Shown piece by piece: positions 1 to 11,345 of a stretch of DNA of 26,416 nt. The notes beneath the pieces are model-generated. The model was not told the DNA's origin, did not search any database, and saw only the letters and a program-made list of their open reading frames with translations. A program made the position numbers and the translations under genes. Numbering within the stretch: position 1 is the first letter of the stretch; every line of letters starts with the position of its first letter. The stretch is from Priapulus caudatus (taxonomy: Eukaryota; Priapulida; Priapulimorpha; Priapulimorphida; Priapulidae): NCBI RefSeq assembly GCF_000485595.1, contig NW_014577747.1:108854-135269 (forward strand), read 5' to 3'.

Positions 1-32
<32 letters not shown>

Positions 33-447
33 CCTCCTCTCTTCCTCGCTCTCTCTCTCTTCTCTCTCTTCTCCTCCTCCTCTCTCTCATCTCTCTCTCT
101 CGCTTCTCTCTCTCTCTTTCCATCTCTCTCTCTTTTGCTAATTCCAAGTCTCCTGACGGTAAAGAGATGTATCTCGAAAGCTTGTTAATAAAAAAAAAAA
201 AAAAAAAATTTTAAACACCCTTATTCTATAACTTGACTTTGTTTATATATATATATATATATATATAGGTAGCGTTGTACTCCTGATTGTAAATCGTACG
301 CACTTTTCTCGCAGCCTGCACTCCCCTCACCTAACCCCACCTCCCCTCCCCTCACCTAACCCCAGCCCACCTCTCCTCACCTAATCTCATCTTATCCTAC
401 CTCTTCCCATCCCATCTCATTCCATCCTATCCTATCCTAGCACTCAC
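1..447. repeat. INTS3 intron 23 (partial): TC tract, poly-A, AT repeat, CCCCTCACCTAA-type tandem repeat
   Basis: Positions 1-135 are a (TC)n microsatellite with interruptions. Positions 190-208 are a 19-base A run and 244-267 an (AT)n stretch. Positions about 305-440 hold a degenerate C-rich tandem repeat with three CTCACCTAA motifs. On the gene strand this last array is G-rich and starts just after the exon 23 donor. No exon is visible. Confidence 0.8.
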
Positions 448-643
448 TGAGAACGGAGAGGAACGAGTCCTTGCGGAACATGATCAGGTTGCCCTGCATG
501 ATGTGGCAGACGAGGTCCTGCAGCTGCACGCCGTCGACGCACGACACGATGAGATTGAGCAGCTCCGGGTTGCCGACGGCGATGTTCGAGAACTGGCAGT
601 AGATGTCGGGCACCAGGTAGCAGAAGAGCCGCACGTCATCCTC
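448..643 (-). CDS. INTS3: INTS3 coding exon 23 (residues 733-797), last exon in window
   Basis: Acceptor TGTCAG|GAG, donor CTCA|GTGAGT, 196 nt, phase 0 to 1. It encodes [20 protein letters not shown] and [20 protein letters not shown], matching human EDDVRLLCHLTPSIYTEFP and LVCHVMMGNLVMFRKDSVLN. The following intron runs off the left edge. I found no further exon (expected human SLDWETFEQY block) in positions 1-447. Confidence 0.95.
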
Positions 644-3600
644 CTGACACAGCTGTGTGCGGCGTTCACGAAAAAGGATTAAGAAGATGCGGTCTTCACA
701 AAGAGATTAAACAGATTCGGATACTGTACCAAGCTGTTGACCACTACACCATCTGGTGGTCAAATCTGACAACTCCAGTCAGCTTTCAGAAAGCCTCCTG
801 ATGGGAGGCGAAACGTCAGCAGTACGTTTTGATCAACACGGTTGAGTAAAAATTAACCAAGATAGCTCTATTATCTACCAACCGAATGAACTTATTTAAT
901 GAGATTCAGATACGTTTCAGTATTTCTAACATCCAACATGGAACCTGGCTGCCCCTCAGAAACTCTGTTTCGTTACTTCCTTTCTCGAAAGGAGGTAGGG
1001 CAGAACTAGGTGGCAGAACAAATACAGTATCCTCAACACATAAGCTGATCTATGATCCATATGCCGATATTGCGATATAGCAGATATTACAATTAATGCA
1101 CATAGATGCAGACACAGAGATGTGGTGCCGTGAGAGGGTGCGGAAGCGCAGCATGTGACACACAGGCACGTGGCACGGGCAACTGACGGGCTCGTCTCGA
1201 CGCGTTATAGTGGCATTAGCAGGTGCTGGGGTAAAACAAGAGTTCGACCTCCAGAGTTCATAACTTATTAGTGGCATTAGCACGCTCTGGGATACATCAG
1301 GAGCTATAAACCTCTAGAGCTCACCATAATGTGTTACACTGGCATTAGCCTCTGGTAGGATACAGCAGGAGCTATAGACCTCCCTAGCTCGCCAAAATGT
1401 GTTAGACTGGCATTAGCACGTGCTGGTAGATGGCAGGAGCTAACCTCCAGAGCTCACCATAATCTGTTACACTGGCATTAGCAGGTGTTGAGATACAGCA
1501 GGAGCTATAGACACCGAGAGCTCACCACAGAGATGCCAACATATATTTGAAGCAATCTGTAGTTTCTGGCCATCAAATTAGTAGTTCGAGGGGGGGGGAT
1601 TATTAATTTTACTCACACACACATACACGTTCTAAATTGTAGTACATACGCTGCCACGCACATGAAACATTGTATTACGGCTAGCGCACTCGAGAGCTAC
1701 TATTGACAGCGCACTACTATTGAGAGCTACTACTCGAGAGCGCACTATTGTACATCGCGTACGTACGTCGTACGTACATACGCGTACATACATCTACTAC
1801 GTACACGCGTACTGGAGTGTCTGCCTGTACGAGCGAGGAGGATCGATTGTTTATACGCAAAGTCTCTTGCGGCTGGGGTCCAGGGCCCGCATAAGGGCCC
1901 TGGAAGCTCAGGGGGTTTGAGAAAGCGGCCCGCGAGGCACGTTTGTATGGCTGTGCACATCCACAGGCACACACGTATATACGCGCGGGCGGCAGCGCGC
2001 GCTTGATTGAATGCAATACAGTACAGTACACACATGCATGCTTAAATGGTAAACACTTGACAGCCACACCGTACCATGAATTCTACTGCGCCGTGGAACC
2101 GGCTGCCGCTAGCGGCAGAGGCCTAGGGCAGGCATCGCAGCGCAGCAATGCCGAGCGAAAGCGGCAAGGCGCGGGACCGACCTGGACAATCGATTTCCGG
2201 GACAACTTTTTCTTTTGGGGTCGCCCCCGATATCATGTTTTCGGGGGCTCTTTTTGGCATTTCGGGGGCGAAATCGCCTGCCACCCGTGTATTTTTTCCC
2301 CTGCGTATTATAGACTGACAGACCAAAAATAATTTTTTTTTTCCAATCACAGTGAAATTTGTAGTTTGACACAAACTGGTCGTAGTGGTGCAAAGGAATA
2401 GAAATTCGTATAAAATACGAATAAAACGTAGTGGTTGGCATCTCTGTCACCACTAAGGTGTTACAGAGGTATTAGCAGATGCTGTAGCCGAGTCCCCAAG
2501 AACCCAGCCTGCCGTGCTAAGCCGGTGTTCACTTCAAAATCAGCAGGTGTTGCGATATACAGCATCAGTATGCATCTTGCTTAGATAATATACGAATCTG
2601 CATCTACACAGTGCAGCATAATCAACATCTTTTGTTCGCAGGGCTTCATCGCCGAATGACCAAACTATAGCGCGGCATCAATTGCAACATCAACACACCA
2701 TCTTTGATGCCAGCACCTGCCTGATCACGATGCACAATTAGCACTACAACATATATCATCAGCAACACTCCAGTCCAGGGCATCAACAATTGCTATACGG
2801 TAATAGTTGTACATAATCAGTTTCGATATACAAGTTATACCTGCAGGTCACTGAGGAGACAACCACTTAAATCCCTGCCCTCCAGACTCTTGCAGAAGTC
2901 CTTGTAATGTGTCATGTTATCTTCGCCAATTTTACTGTAAAAAAACGTTATATTACAGAATGCAGCAAGTTTGCACAAATTACCAGTTACTGCAATCGCA
3001 AAACGAGAGAACGGCTTAAATACTTGGAACTTTACTTGAGCTGCGAATACAATCTCTCACCTGGCCTTGAGGAAATAGAGGAGATAGTAGCCAAGCCTTG
3101 GCTGACCGCTGTACATGTCTGCCATTAACATGAGTATTGCCTGTCTGCTGGGATCCTCTTCTGGAGTCTGACATAGATTCCTGTCATCGAATGTTTACAG
3201 ACTTAACACTAGCTTCGCCAGGAAAGCAGGGAGATAGGGCACATACAAACTACTCAGCTTTCAACTTAAAAGTAAGAAATATACTGCATTTAACAAAGGG
3301 TTTAAGTATAACAATAATTTTTTACCTAATAATGTGACACACAGAATTCATCGTTGATCTACTGAAATGACAAGTGATGCTCACAGGATTTCTTAACAAA
3401 CCAAGTCTATATAAACTATTTTGTAGAATTATTCGAATGCATTAGTTAACTCAAAGATACTTACCTAAATATGACGAACAGAGATGTTCCTATAGAATCT
3501 TCAATTTCTCTGCAAAACGTCATAGAAATCATAATTGCAACCATATTGCACATTAGCAACAACATGTTCTCTATTGGAAAAAATACAGTTACAACTAACT

Positions 3601-6600
3601 GACTAAGTACATAGTTGAACTTGAATTTTATATAGATACCTCACTTGATGGCGATTCATACTTTCCTAACTAATTCTCTCCACAAAGTTTTAGTAACATT
3701 TTCCATCCGTCTATTATATCTCCCACAAAAAAATATTAGTAGCTTTACGGTGACGGACTACTCGGAGGAGTGTATCTAAGCTGAAGGAATGTCAAGGGGT
3801 ACGTGCTTGGATTCCAACATGCTCGCGTCAACAACCATATTGATATTCCACGTACTCTTCATCGTCTGCCTCATCCGGTAACAGCTGTGATGAGAACTGG
3901 TCATTGAGAATGTGGCAAAGACAGGTGGCCAGTGCCGGTGACATATCCACGTCAAACTCATCCTGCAAGCATCAACAGACAACTATCGTTTAACAGCCTC
4001 ATGGGTAAATGTCATTAGTTGTTAATAGAAAAGATTAGATATGGTTAGATATATTATCAGGGGGTGATCCAAGCTACTATATGTGCTTCTACGTCACAAC
4101 ATGTTGGTAGCTACTGAACAGCTGAAATTGTGATGTAAGTGGATTTGAGATGTCTCGGTATTGACAGTGGCCATGGACGGGGAGTTTTCCTAACCAGTGC
4201 TGAATAAGGGCAACTACGATACATGTAGTCACAGCTATTAAAATGACAGAAACACTCACGTTTTTTATCACTGCCTCTATGAGCTTATCCATCACCTCAC
4301 ACTGCTGTTCGCTGTCACTGAAACACAAAGATTGAAATCCATTACTGACCACCAACAGTTAAATTCCACTACTTTATCTATGCACTATACATTTGGTAGT
4401 CAGTAAGTAAATAAGCCAAGCTTTTCTATTTCCCAACTTATTACCCACATATTATAAAGCATCGTCACAAAATACAGCAAAGTTGAAAAACCAACTACAT
4501 AGTTTATGCAGTTATTAGAATTTTTTTACACTTTTACATATGCATCGTCATTAAATAAATAAATATAAACATTAACATAATAATAATAGTTTATTCATTG
4601 CATGCTGTTCCACTGCCATTCTCGCTTCAGTTGCCATAGTTACCTCGTCTCCTGCAGCTGAAGCACTGAGTTTTTGATCTCTGGGTCTAGCTGCTCTAGA
4701 TACTGGGTGATGTCTACATCCGGCTTGACTTCCTCTTTTACCTTCTCCTTCACTGCTGGCTTTGGCGGTTTCATGACCAACCTTTTCAACTTCCCTATAC
4801 GCGAAGAAGGTTATATGCAAAATTCACATTTCACCGCAACATTTATTAGTTGCAGTAAATTCAGTTTGTTGGGAAAAAACTTTTGTAAAACTTTTCATCA
4901 TTTGGTGTCTGTAGCATACTGACTATATTCATATTCGCATTCTATCTATTCATATGACTTAAATATTATTATATAAAATTATTCGATTCATCTTCTTGCA
5001 AAAAAACGTTTGATTGATGGATGATGTTGATGAATGCTCAGACAATTGCACATCTTCAGGAAGCTACGCCACTCTTGTTACAAACAGGCATGCAACGATT
5101 TGCGCTAAATATTTTCTTGCCATTGTTGATGAATCCGGAGACGTTCACTTGATATCTACCTAGCGGAACATCATCCTCATCGTCGTCGCTAAACATGGCC
5201 GGCATTGCCGTCACGACGTCCTGTGCACTTGGAATGCTTTCGCCGTCGCTTTCGACCTTCACTACAGGTGTCGCCACCGGAGGCATGGGTAACGTAGGCT
5301 CAATGGAAGCGACTTGCGATAAGTCATCGGGTTTCGGTGCTGCTGAGGAGAATAGCAGACATATAATGAAATATAATATTACATATAATATATAAAATAA
5401 TACATAGTAATATGAAATATAATATACCACGATGTGTGAGATTAACTGATGCAGAGGTTATCTAGATGAGAAACCTTGACACATGATCGAAGCAAACCTT
5501 CTAACGAGCAGAACTCTCCAAAACTCGTACGGATCATTGCCTTCAGGTCTTTGTCGAGCTTGGGGTTGTCAAACAGGGGCGACAGTGACCTGAAACATGG
5601 TTCCATTTTGCACAAACAAGAAAGCGATCCTTGGAAGGAGAATGCAAGCATCGCAGCTTACGTACGTATCAGCTCTAACAGCTATGAAGCATAGATTCCC
5701 CCCCGAAGCAGTTTGTGTGAAACATACATGCTACTCTCTGCATTCTTCTATCTTCAATCCAATAGATTTAACACTTAATTATCTCCATTCTTTTCCAACA
5801 CTAGACTACTTTGGGAACTATTTCACAAATTACAGATTTTACGAAAGACAATCATCAGCACAGAACAAATCTCATCAGACTGACAATGTATTTGCTGACA
5901 GTGGGATTTGTTAGCAAACAGTCGACTAGATTGCAATGCTTTCTAAGCAAGCAGATACGACAAACAGATTCAGAGGAGATCATGTTACACTAGTCATCAC
6001 ATCGTAGGTTAGCAGCGATAGCAGGAACAGCTGTACTCACGATAACACCTTCTTCTCCAGTATCTGCCGGAGAGACGTGTAGACGCCTTGCCGCACCTGC
6101 GCTGATAGCGGTGGGTAGAAGTTCGGTAAGATCTACAACAAAACAACAGAGTCCTGCCATTCTATGTGCATGGATATCAGGCGACCCTATGTTTGACACT
6201 CATTTGGGTACAAGACAATCTTTCTGCATTCATCACTCTGCTCAACAATAATGCTAAGATGAAATTAAAAAGACATGAAACCGTTTGTTGTGGTTATTTG
6301 CTTGCAATTTCTTAAGTGAATACTATACCCTGCACAGGAAATCTAAGAGTGTGGCAGTGATGGCTGGATGTGGTCGCATGGAGTGATGCATCACTAGTAT
6401 TGCTGGTTCTGCAATGAACATGCATCGTAACGAAATTGTCAAACGAATAAATTTCATCATCAACCAATCAACAGTTGACCATTATCATTATTAGTTTTAT
6501 TTTTATCTTTATTATTAGTATCATTATTTTTGTTGTTGTTATTATTATTATTATTTTATTACATTATTTATTTATTCATTCAATTATATATATATTTATT

Positions 6601-9600
6601 TAGTGCGACTGGATTGATAACGTAAATATATTAGCTTGCAAGCTCCCAACAGAGTTCCCTATAGTACCTGTGATGTTGTAATCAATTTGTGTATTAAAAC
6701 ACTATTTCTCACACTATAACTCACCAATATTCATAATGCTGTCCTTTTCTGGGTCAAAGAACAGCCAGTCGTAGAATAACGCCAATTTGGCATTCGATGC
6801 TGCCACATTTGACTGGAAATAAATGTGTCAAGATATGTGAAACTTCTAATCATAGTATTCTTACAAATTTATCCAAAAAATTCTATTAATACTTTGCAGG
6901 AGATAATACCATCTACTACATTTTCTGTCAATTCAGCATCTCGGTATCTACGAGCAATTAGACGTGTGCAACTGTACCCACCGTGCAGGTGGTCAGCATC
7001 CAACCAATGACAGCCCACCGTGGAATGATGTCAGAACATAGAATCTCGTTTGGTGGATGAACGACGCTACAGATAAAGCGTATGAGGTCGCATCGCAGTG
7101 ATTGGCTTTCTGGAGTCGCCAAGTACTGCAAAACATCAACAACAACTATGAATCCCAGATGGAGAAGCCATCATAGATACTTGATGTGTTATAAACAAAT
7201 AATGCTTGCAACACAACACTGACCTAGTATTTATCCTGTGTATTATATTGTTGCCAGTCATATTTGCCATTCGTATAATAATTATATATAATAATTGGAG
7301 TTCCCTTAAGTAATCGCTATATACGAGTTTGACTGTTTATGTACATGTATGTGTATATGTATAATACGTATATGTATGCATATGTATATACATGTGTATA
7401 CGCACGCGTGTGTGTGCATGCTTGTGGCTGTGATTGTTAAATTGATTTTTGAATAGGGTGTGAATGTGATCAAGTACGTGTTTTACCTCATAAAAATGTA
7501 TTTATAAAGCAATTATTAATGGTGTGAACATGCCACTCACCTGTCTTTGAAACCAGTCCTGATACCGCTTCTGTTGTCCAAATCGCACCTGTGTTATGAC
7601 CAAAAAAAATTATGAAAAATCTCACAACACATCACAGCCTCTGTGCACCATTAGCTTCATACAGAACACAACTGGAAGAAAGCTCATGAGTGTTTGACTG
7701 TTAAAGAAGAAGAATACTTCAAGCAGGAAATTCATTGGATGCCTTTCATCTGCTGCTTATTATCTATTGATTGGAAGTGATTGGGAATTAGACCTTGGTA
7801 AGGAGGAAGTACATCTTTGCTTCCATGTCGGGTGTGAGGCGGGAGATGAGGAACTTCCTCTGTGTTCTGGTCGTCATAAACTGCAGGATTCCTGAAACGA
7901 ACGACGAAAATGACACGAACAAATTCCACGCTGAAAATTACCACAGACCCAAAATGTTCTTACTTACTAAGTTAAAAACATGATAGCATCAACACATCTT
8001 ACTACAACAATCATGCAGAGCCATCAACACTAGTTTCTCACTTTACTCTATGTGATGATTAAGCATTAATGAATTAAGTTGGATGAACTTGCTGACAACT
8101 TATCAGGTCAGTCACCATACAACTTAAGGCATAAAACCTAAACCACATGCCTGCAATCTGAACACCATATGATTAACAGTGTTAACTTAACATTCTCCAA
8201 GGACTGAAGGAACTTGCCTGTAAACTGAGAATGTAAAGACGTGGGGTTCGTCAGTATGTCCTTCCACAGCTTCTCAAACTCTGGAATTCTGGCAACATCC
8301 TGTAGCAGACGTATCAGGTCGCGGCCTATTGCCACACAGTCTAATATCTGAAATTAAATACACATATGAAGCCAGCAGTCATTTAATCACACTAGTGCAA
8401 ACTTCTTGGTTAAAATACTACATTTATACCACTGTAAAAGCCATGGCTTCCATAGAAAAACCTGTACGGCCTGGGAAATGGATTTGGAAATTGATTGTGT
8501 CGTGTAAATTCGCATGAGATTGCATCATGCCCAACAAATCAGTGTGCAACCTTCCTCTGCTAATGCTAGGTACACAATTTAGTCTAGCTAAAATAAAGTT
8601 GCATGCTTTAGTCTGCCCTATGTGTAAGTATGTGATTTAATAAAATAAAGCTATGGCAAAACAGCATGCATAAGACCAAAGCAAAAAGTAAAGTATAGTA
8701 GGACTTTTGTAAACGTTTTGCATAATTTGTCATTTTCAGGTGAATAATCCATCAATTCCATTCTCATACACTGATCAATGCTCCCTTGCAATTAACTTAA
8801 CTGAGTCTTAGTAACGTCCAGCATAATAATCTCACACGGCTTCTATTTCACACAGAACTATCGACTCTGCCTTCACCATCTACCTTCTCACGCAGCAGGC
8901 AACTGCAGAGCTCCACCTCACGTTGTCGCAAAGCAGCCAGCTTGGAATTGCTGTGGTCAACTATGATGCGTAGATACGTGTAGACGACCATGGCAACCAG
9001 CATGCCATACTTCTCCAACCACGGCCTGCAGCAATATATTAATTCCTCCATGTAACAAGATGAATCGTATGCCAACACCAACACATATCAGATATAAACA
9101 CATTTTGTTACATTCTAACATGTATGAACATAACTGTACATAAGGTTTGTGATGTATGCATAATAATTACATAAATAAAGTAAAACATCATGCAGATATC
9201 AAATATCCGTAAACACCGCCACCATACCGGAATTCCATAAAGATGTCAACCATTGATTCAGCGAGCCAGATGTTTTTTGGAGAAATATCGCCCCCTGGAT
9301 TTAACAAAAACAACTGTGTGTACACATCATTCATTAGTTTCATTTATAGATACTATTTGTATACTGCTCTTACATTGAACAATGTTTTCGTTAACTCAGA
9401 TTAGATGGCATTGTCAGGACTATTACATTTAAAAAGAGAGATATACCTGCTATTTGTCGGAGGAGAGCACTGCAAACGGTATCAGCTCCCTGAACCTGAT
9501 TTCTTACCATTTCCTTGAAAAACCATAACCCCTACAAACCAAAGTACAATATGCTGACATTATTTAAAACATTGTAGTGATTACAACACTCAAAAAAACT

Positions 9601-11291
9601 AGCATGGGACAATAGTGCATAGTAAATGATTAATGTCTATTATCGTAAACTGATCTTCACCTGAACTGAGGTAACAATTTAGGATATTGAAATGAGAAAT
9701 TTGCTGAAAATTAGCCTATCTGCAACGAATACACACTACATCATTTACCTGAGCTCTCGCAAGGTCTTGTAACTTGATGTACTTTTCAATGACAATACGA
9801 TTAAGATAGGTCATGACTAATGTCAAGCCATCACGTGTTAGCAACATCAAGTCTCTATAGCACTGCAGTAAAAAAGGAAAGTGCATCACACAGGTGAGTA
9901 CAATGACGACAACAACAACAACAACAACATCACGTTAGGAAACCCAACTGTAACTACTCTAAAGTCTAATTGAAAGGCCATTTATAATTCAAAACTTCTG
10001 CCTTCTTAATTGCAACCACTCTTTAGCTTTGTGAGGTTTAGTACGTAGGACTGCAAATTATCGAAGGAAAGGTATGAGAGTAACTTGTCATTTGTTTTAA
10101 AACACAGATATAAAGGGTATATATGCTCAAGCCTGAGGTAAGCTAAGGACTAATCACTCAAAAAACCCAGCGGGGACATCTCACCCTTGGGGCACTCTGC
10201 GGGTCTGTAAGGATCATATACATCAGGCCCAAAGTAATATCTTCATGCTGTTGTTGACCTCTACATATCTGGAAAAATATGTTTGGTTATATTACAACAG
10301 CTTTTTTGTCGAATAAAAAACTGTTTAATACACGATTCCAGTAACTGTTATCAGTAAATAAAAAGATTTTGCACCCACAGAAATCCCTGGAATATTCATG
10401 GCTCGTTGTTTTATACAAAAATAGTCAAAAAGTTTAATAAGAAGAAAAAAAGGCAAAAGAGGCAACACCTACTGAAGTATTCAGTGCATCATTGGCTTCT
10501 CTTTCAGATAGTCCTTTCGTAATGCCCGTCAAGAATTGAAATCCCTTCTCAAACCTCTGAAGTGCAAACATGTGATATCGACAATTGATTAGCATCGCAG
10601 ATTCAGAATTGACAAAACCTAATAAACATAGATATACTTTATCCTTTAATGCATGTCAGGTCCAGCATACCTTCAAGGTTGAAGCTAAGTTGTGACACCT
10701 TGTAACTCCTCTGACATGCCTTAATTGAGTAATCGACATGCCTTGATTTCTAGCCCTGTTTACCTAAAGTTGTTAATTGTCAAGCTGTGTTTTCACCTTA
10801 TACTTGATGTATATGTCTCAAAACGGATCAATTTTTGTGTGTATTGAGGTTGCTTATGACACATGTAACTGACTCACTCTCTGACTCTCGACAATACAAA
10901 TAGCCACCACCTGGACCCTCCCCTATCTGTCCATAAATGACATGCCTAATGAGATTCTTGGGGAGAAACCTGTAATTGTATATATTATATATAGAATCAT
11001 TGTAAATACATCAATGCTTTAATTGGTATTGGACTATATTGTAACACTACTTCAGCATACCATTTGGGAATGTACATTGATGATAGTATGTAGGCGTACC
11101 TACTTCAAATTACTTCTAATGTCGGCCAAATAGAACAGATGTAGTCTTTCCACAGAAAAGGCTATGCAAAAGCCATTTAAAGGCATCACCACATACAGTG
11201 TCAGAAAGATTTAAATGCAAAAGCATTGTGTATAACTTTATAATGATTAATTATCAAACTACAAAGGACTATACTAGTACAAGTAGTAGTC

Positions 11292-11345
<54 letters not shown>

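Larger units (their letters stand above)
1528..2446. mobile_element. Non-autonomous DNA transposon, hAT-like ends, 919 bp
   Basis: The termini are perfect 13-bp inverted repeats, CAGAGATGCCAAC at 1528-1540 and its complement at 2434-2446. Both are flanked by the 6-bp direct duplication TCACCA (1522-1527 and 2447-2452). The CAGRGNTGCC-like end is typical of hAT elements. hAT elements usually duplicate 8 bp, although groups with 5-6 bp are known. No transposase is visible. The interior contains a GTAC-rich stretch (1750-1815) and several perfect palindromes, so it may be composite. Confidence 0.75.
1205..2490. repeat. Minisatellite of about 61-69 bp units (GGCATTAGC-type), interrupted by a transposon
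   Basis: GGCATTAGC recurs at 1212, 1273, 1341, 1409 and 1474. Each copy is followed by variants of a tract containing GCAGGAGCTATAGACCTCC and GAGCTCACC. A degenerate sixth copy (GGTATTAGC) lies at 2468. The interval from 1528 to 2452 is an inserted element plus its duplicated target. Without it, the last spacing becomes 69 bp, in line with the others. Confidence 0.85.

Noticed and set aside
780-825. Hammerhead ribozyme (CTGATG ... GAAAC)
   Set aside because: The sequence between the two cores lacks a stem II hairpin. The visible pairing (GCCTCC with GGAGGC) would consume the core instead.
1943-2332. 129-codon frame on the plus strand
   Set aside because: It lies inside the hAT-like element over palindromic sequence, has no recognisable domain, and the opposite strand is also open.
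5870-6000. C/D box snoRNA in INTS3 intron 14
   Set aside because: GTGATGA and CTGA words exist, but there is no terminal stem and the spacing is irregular.
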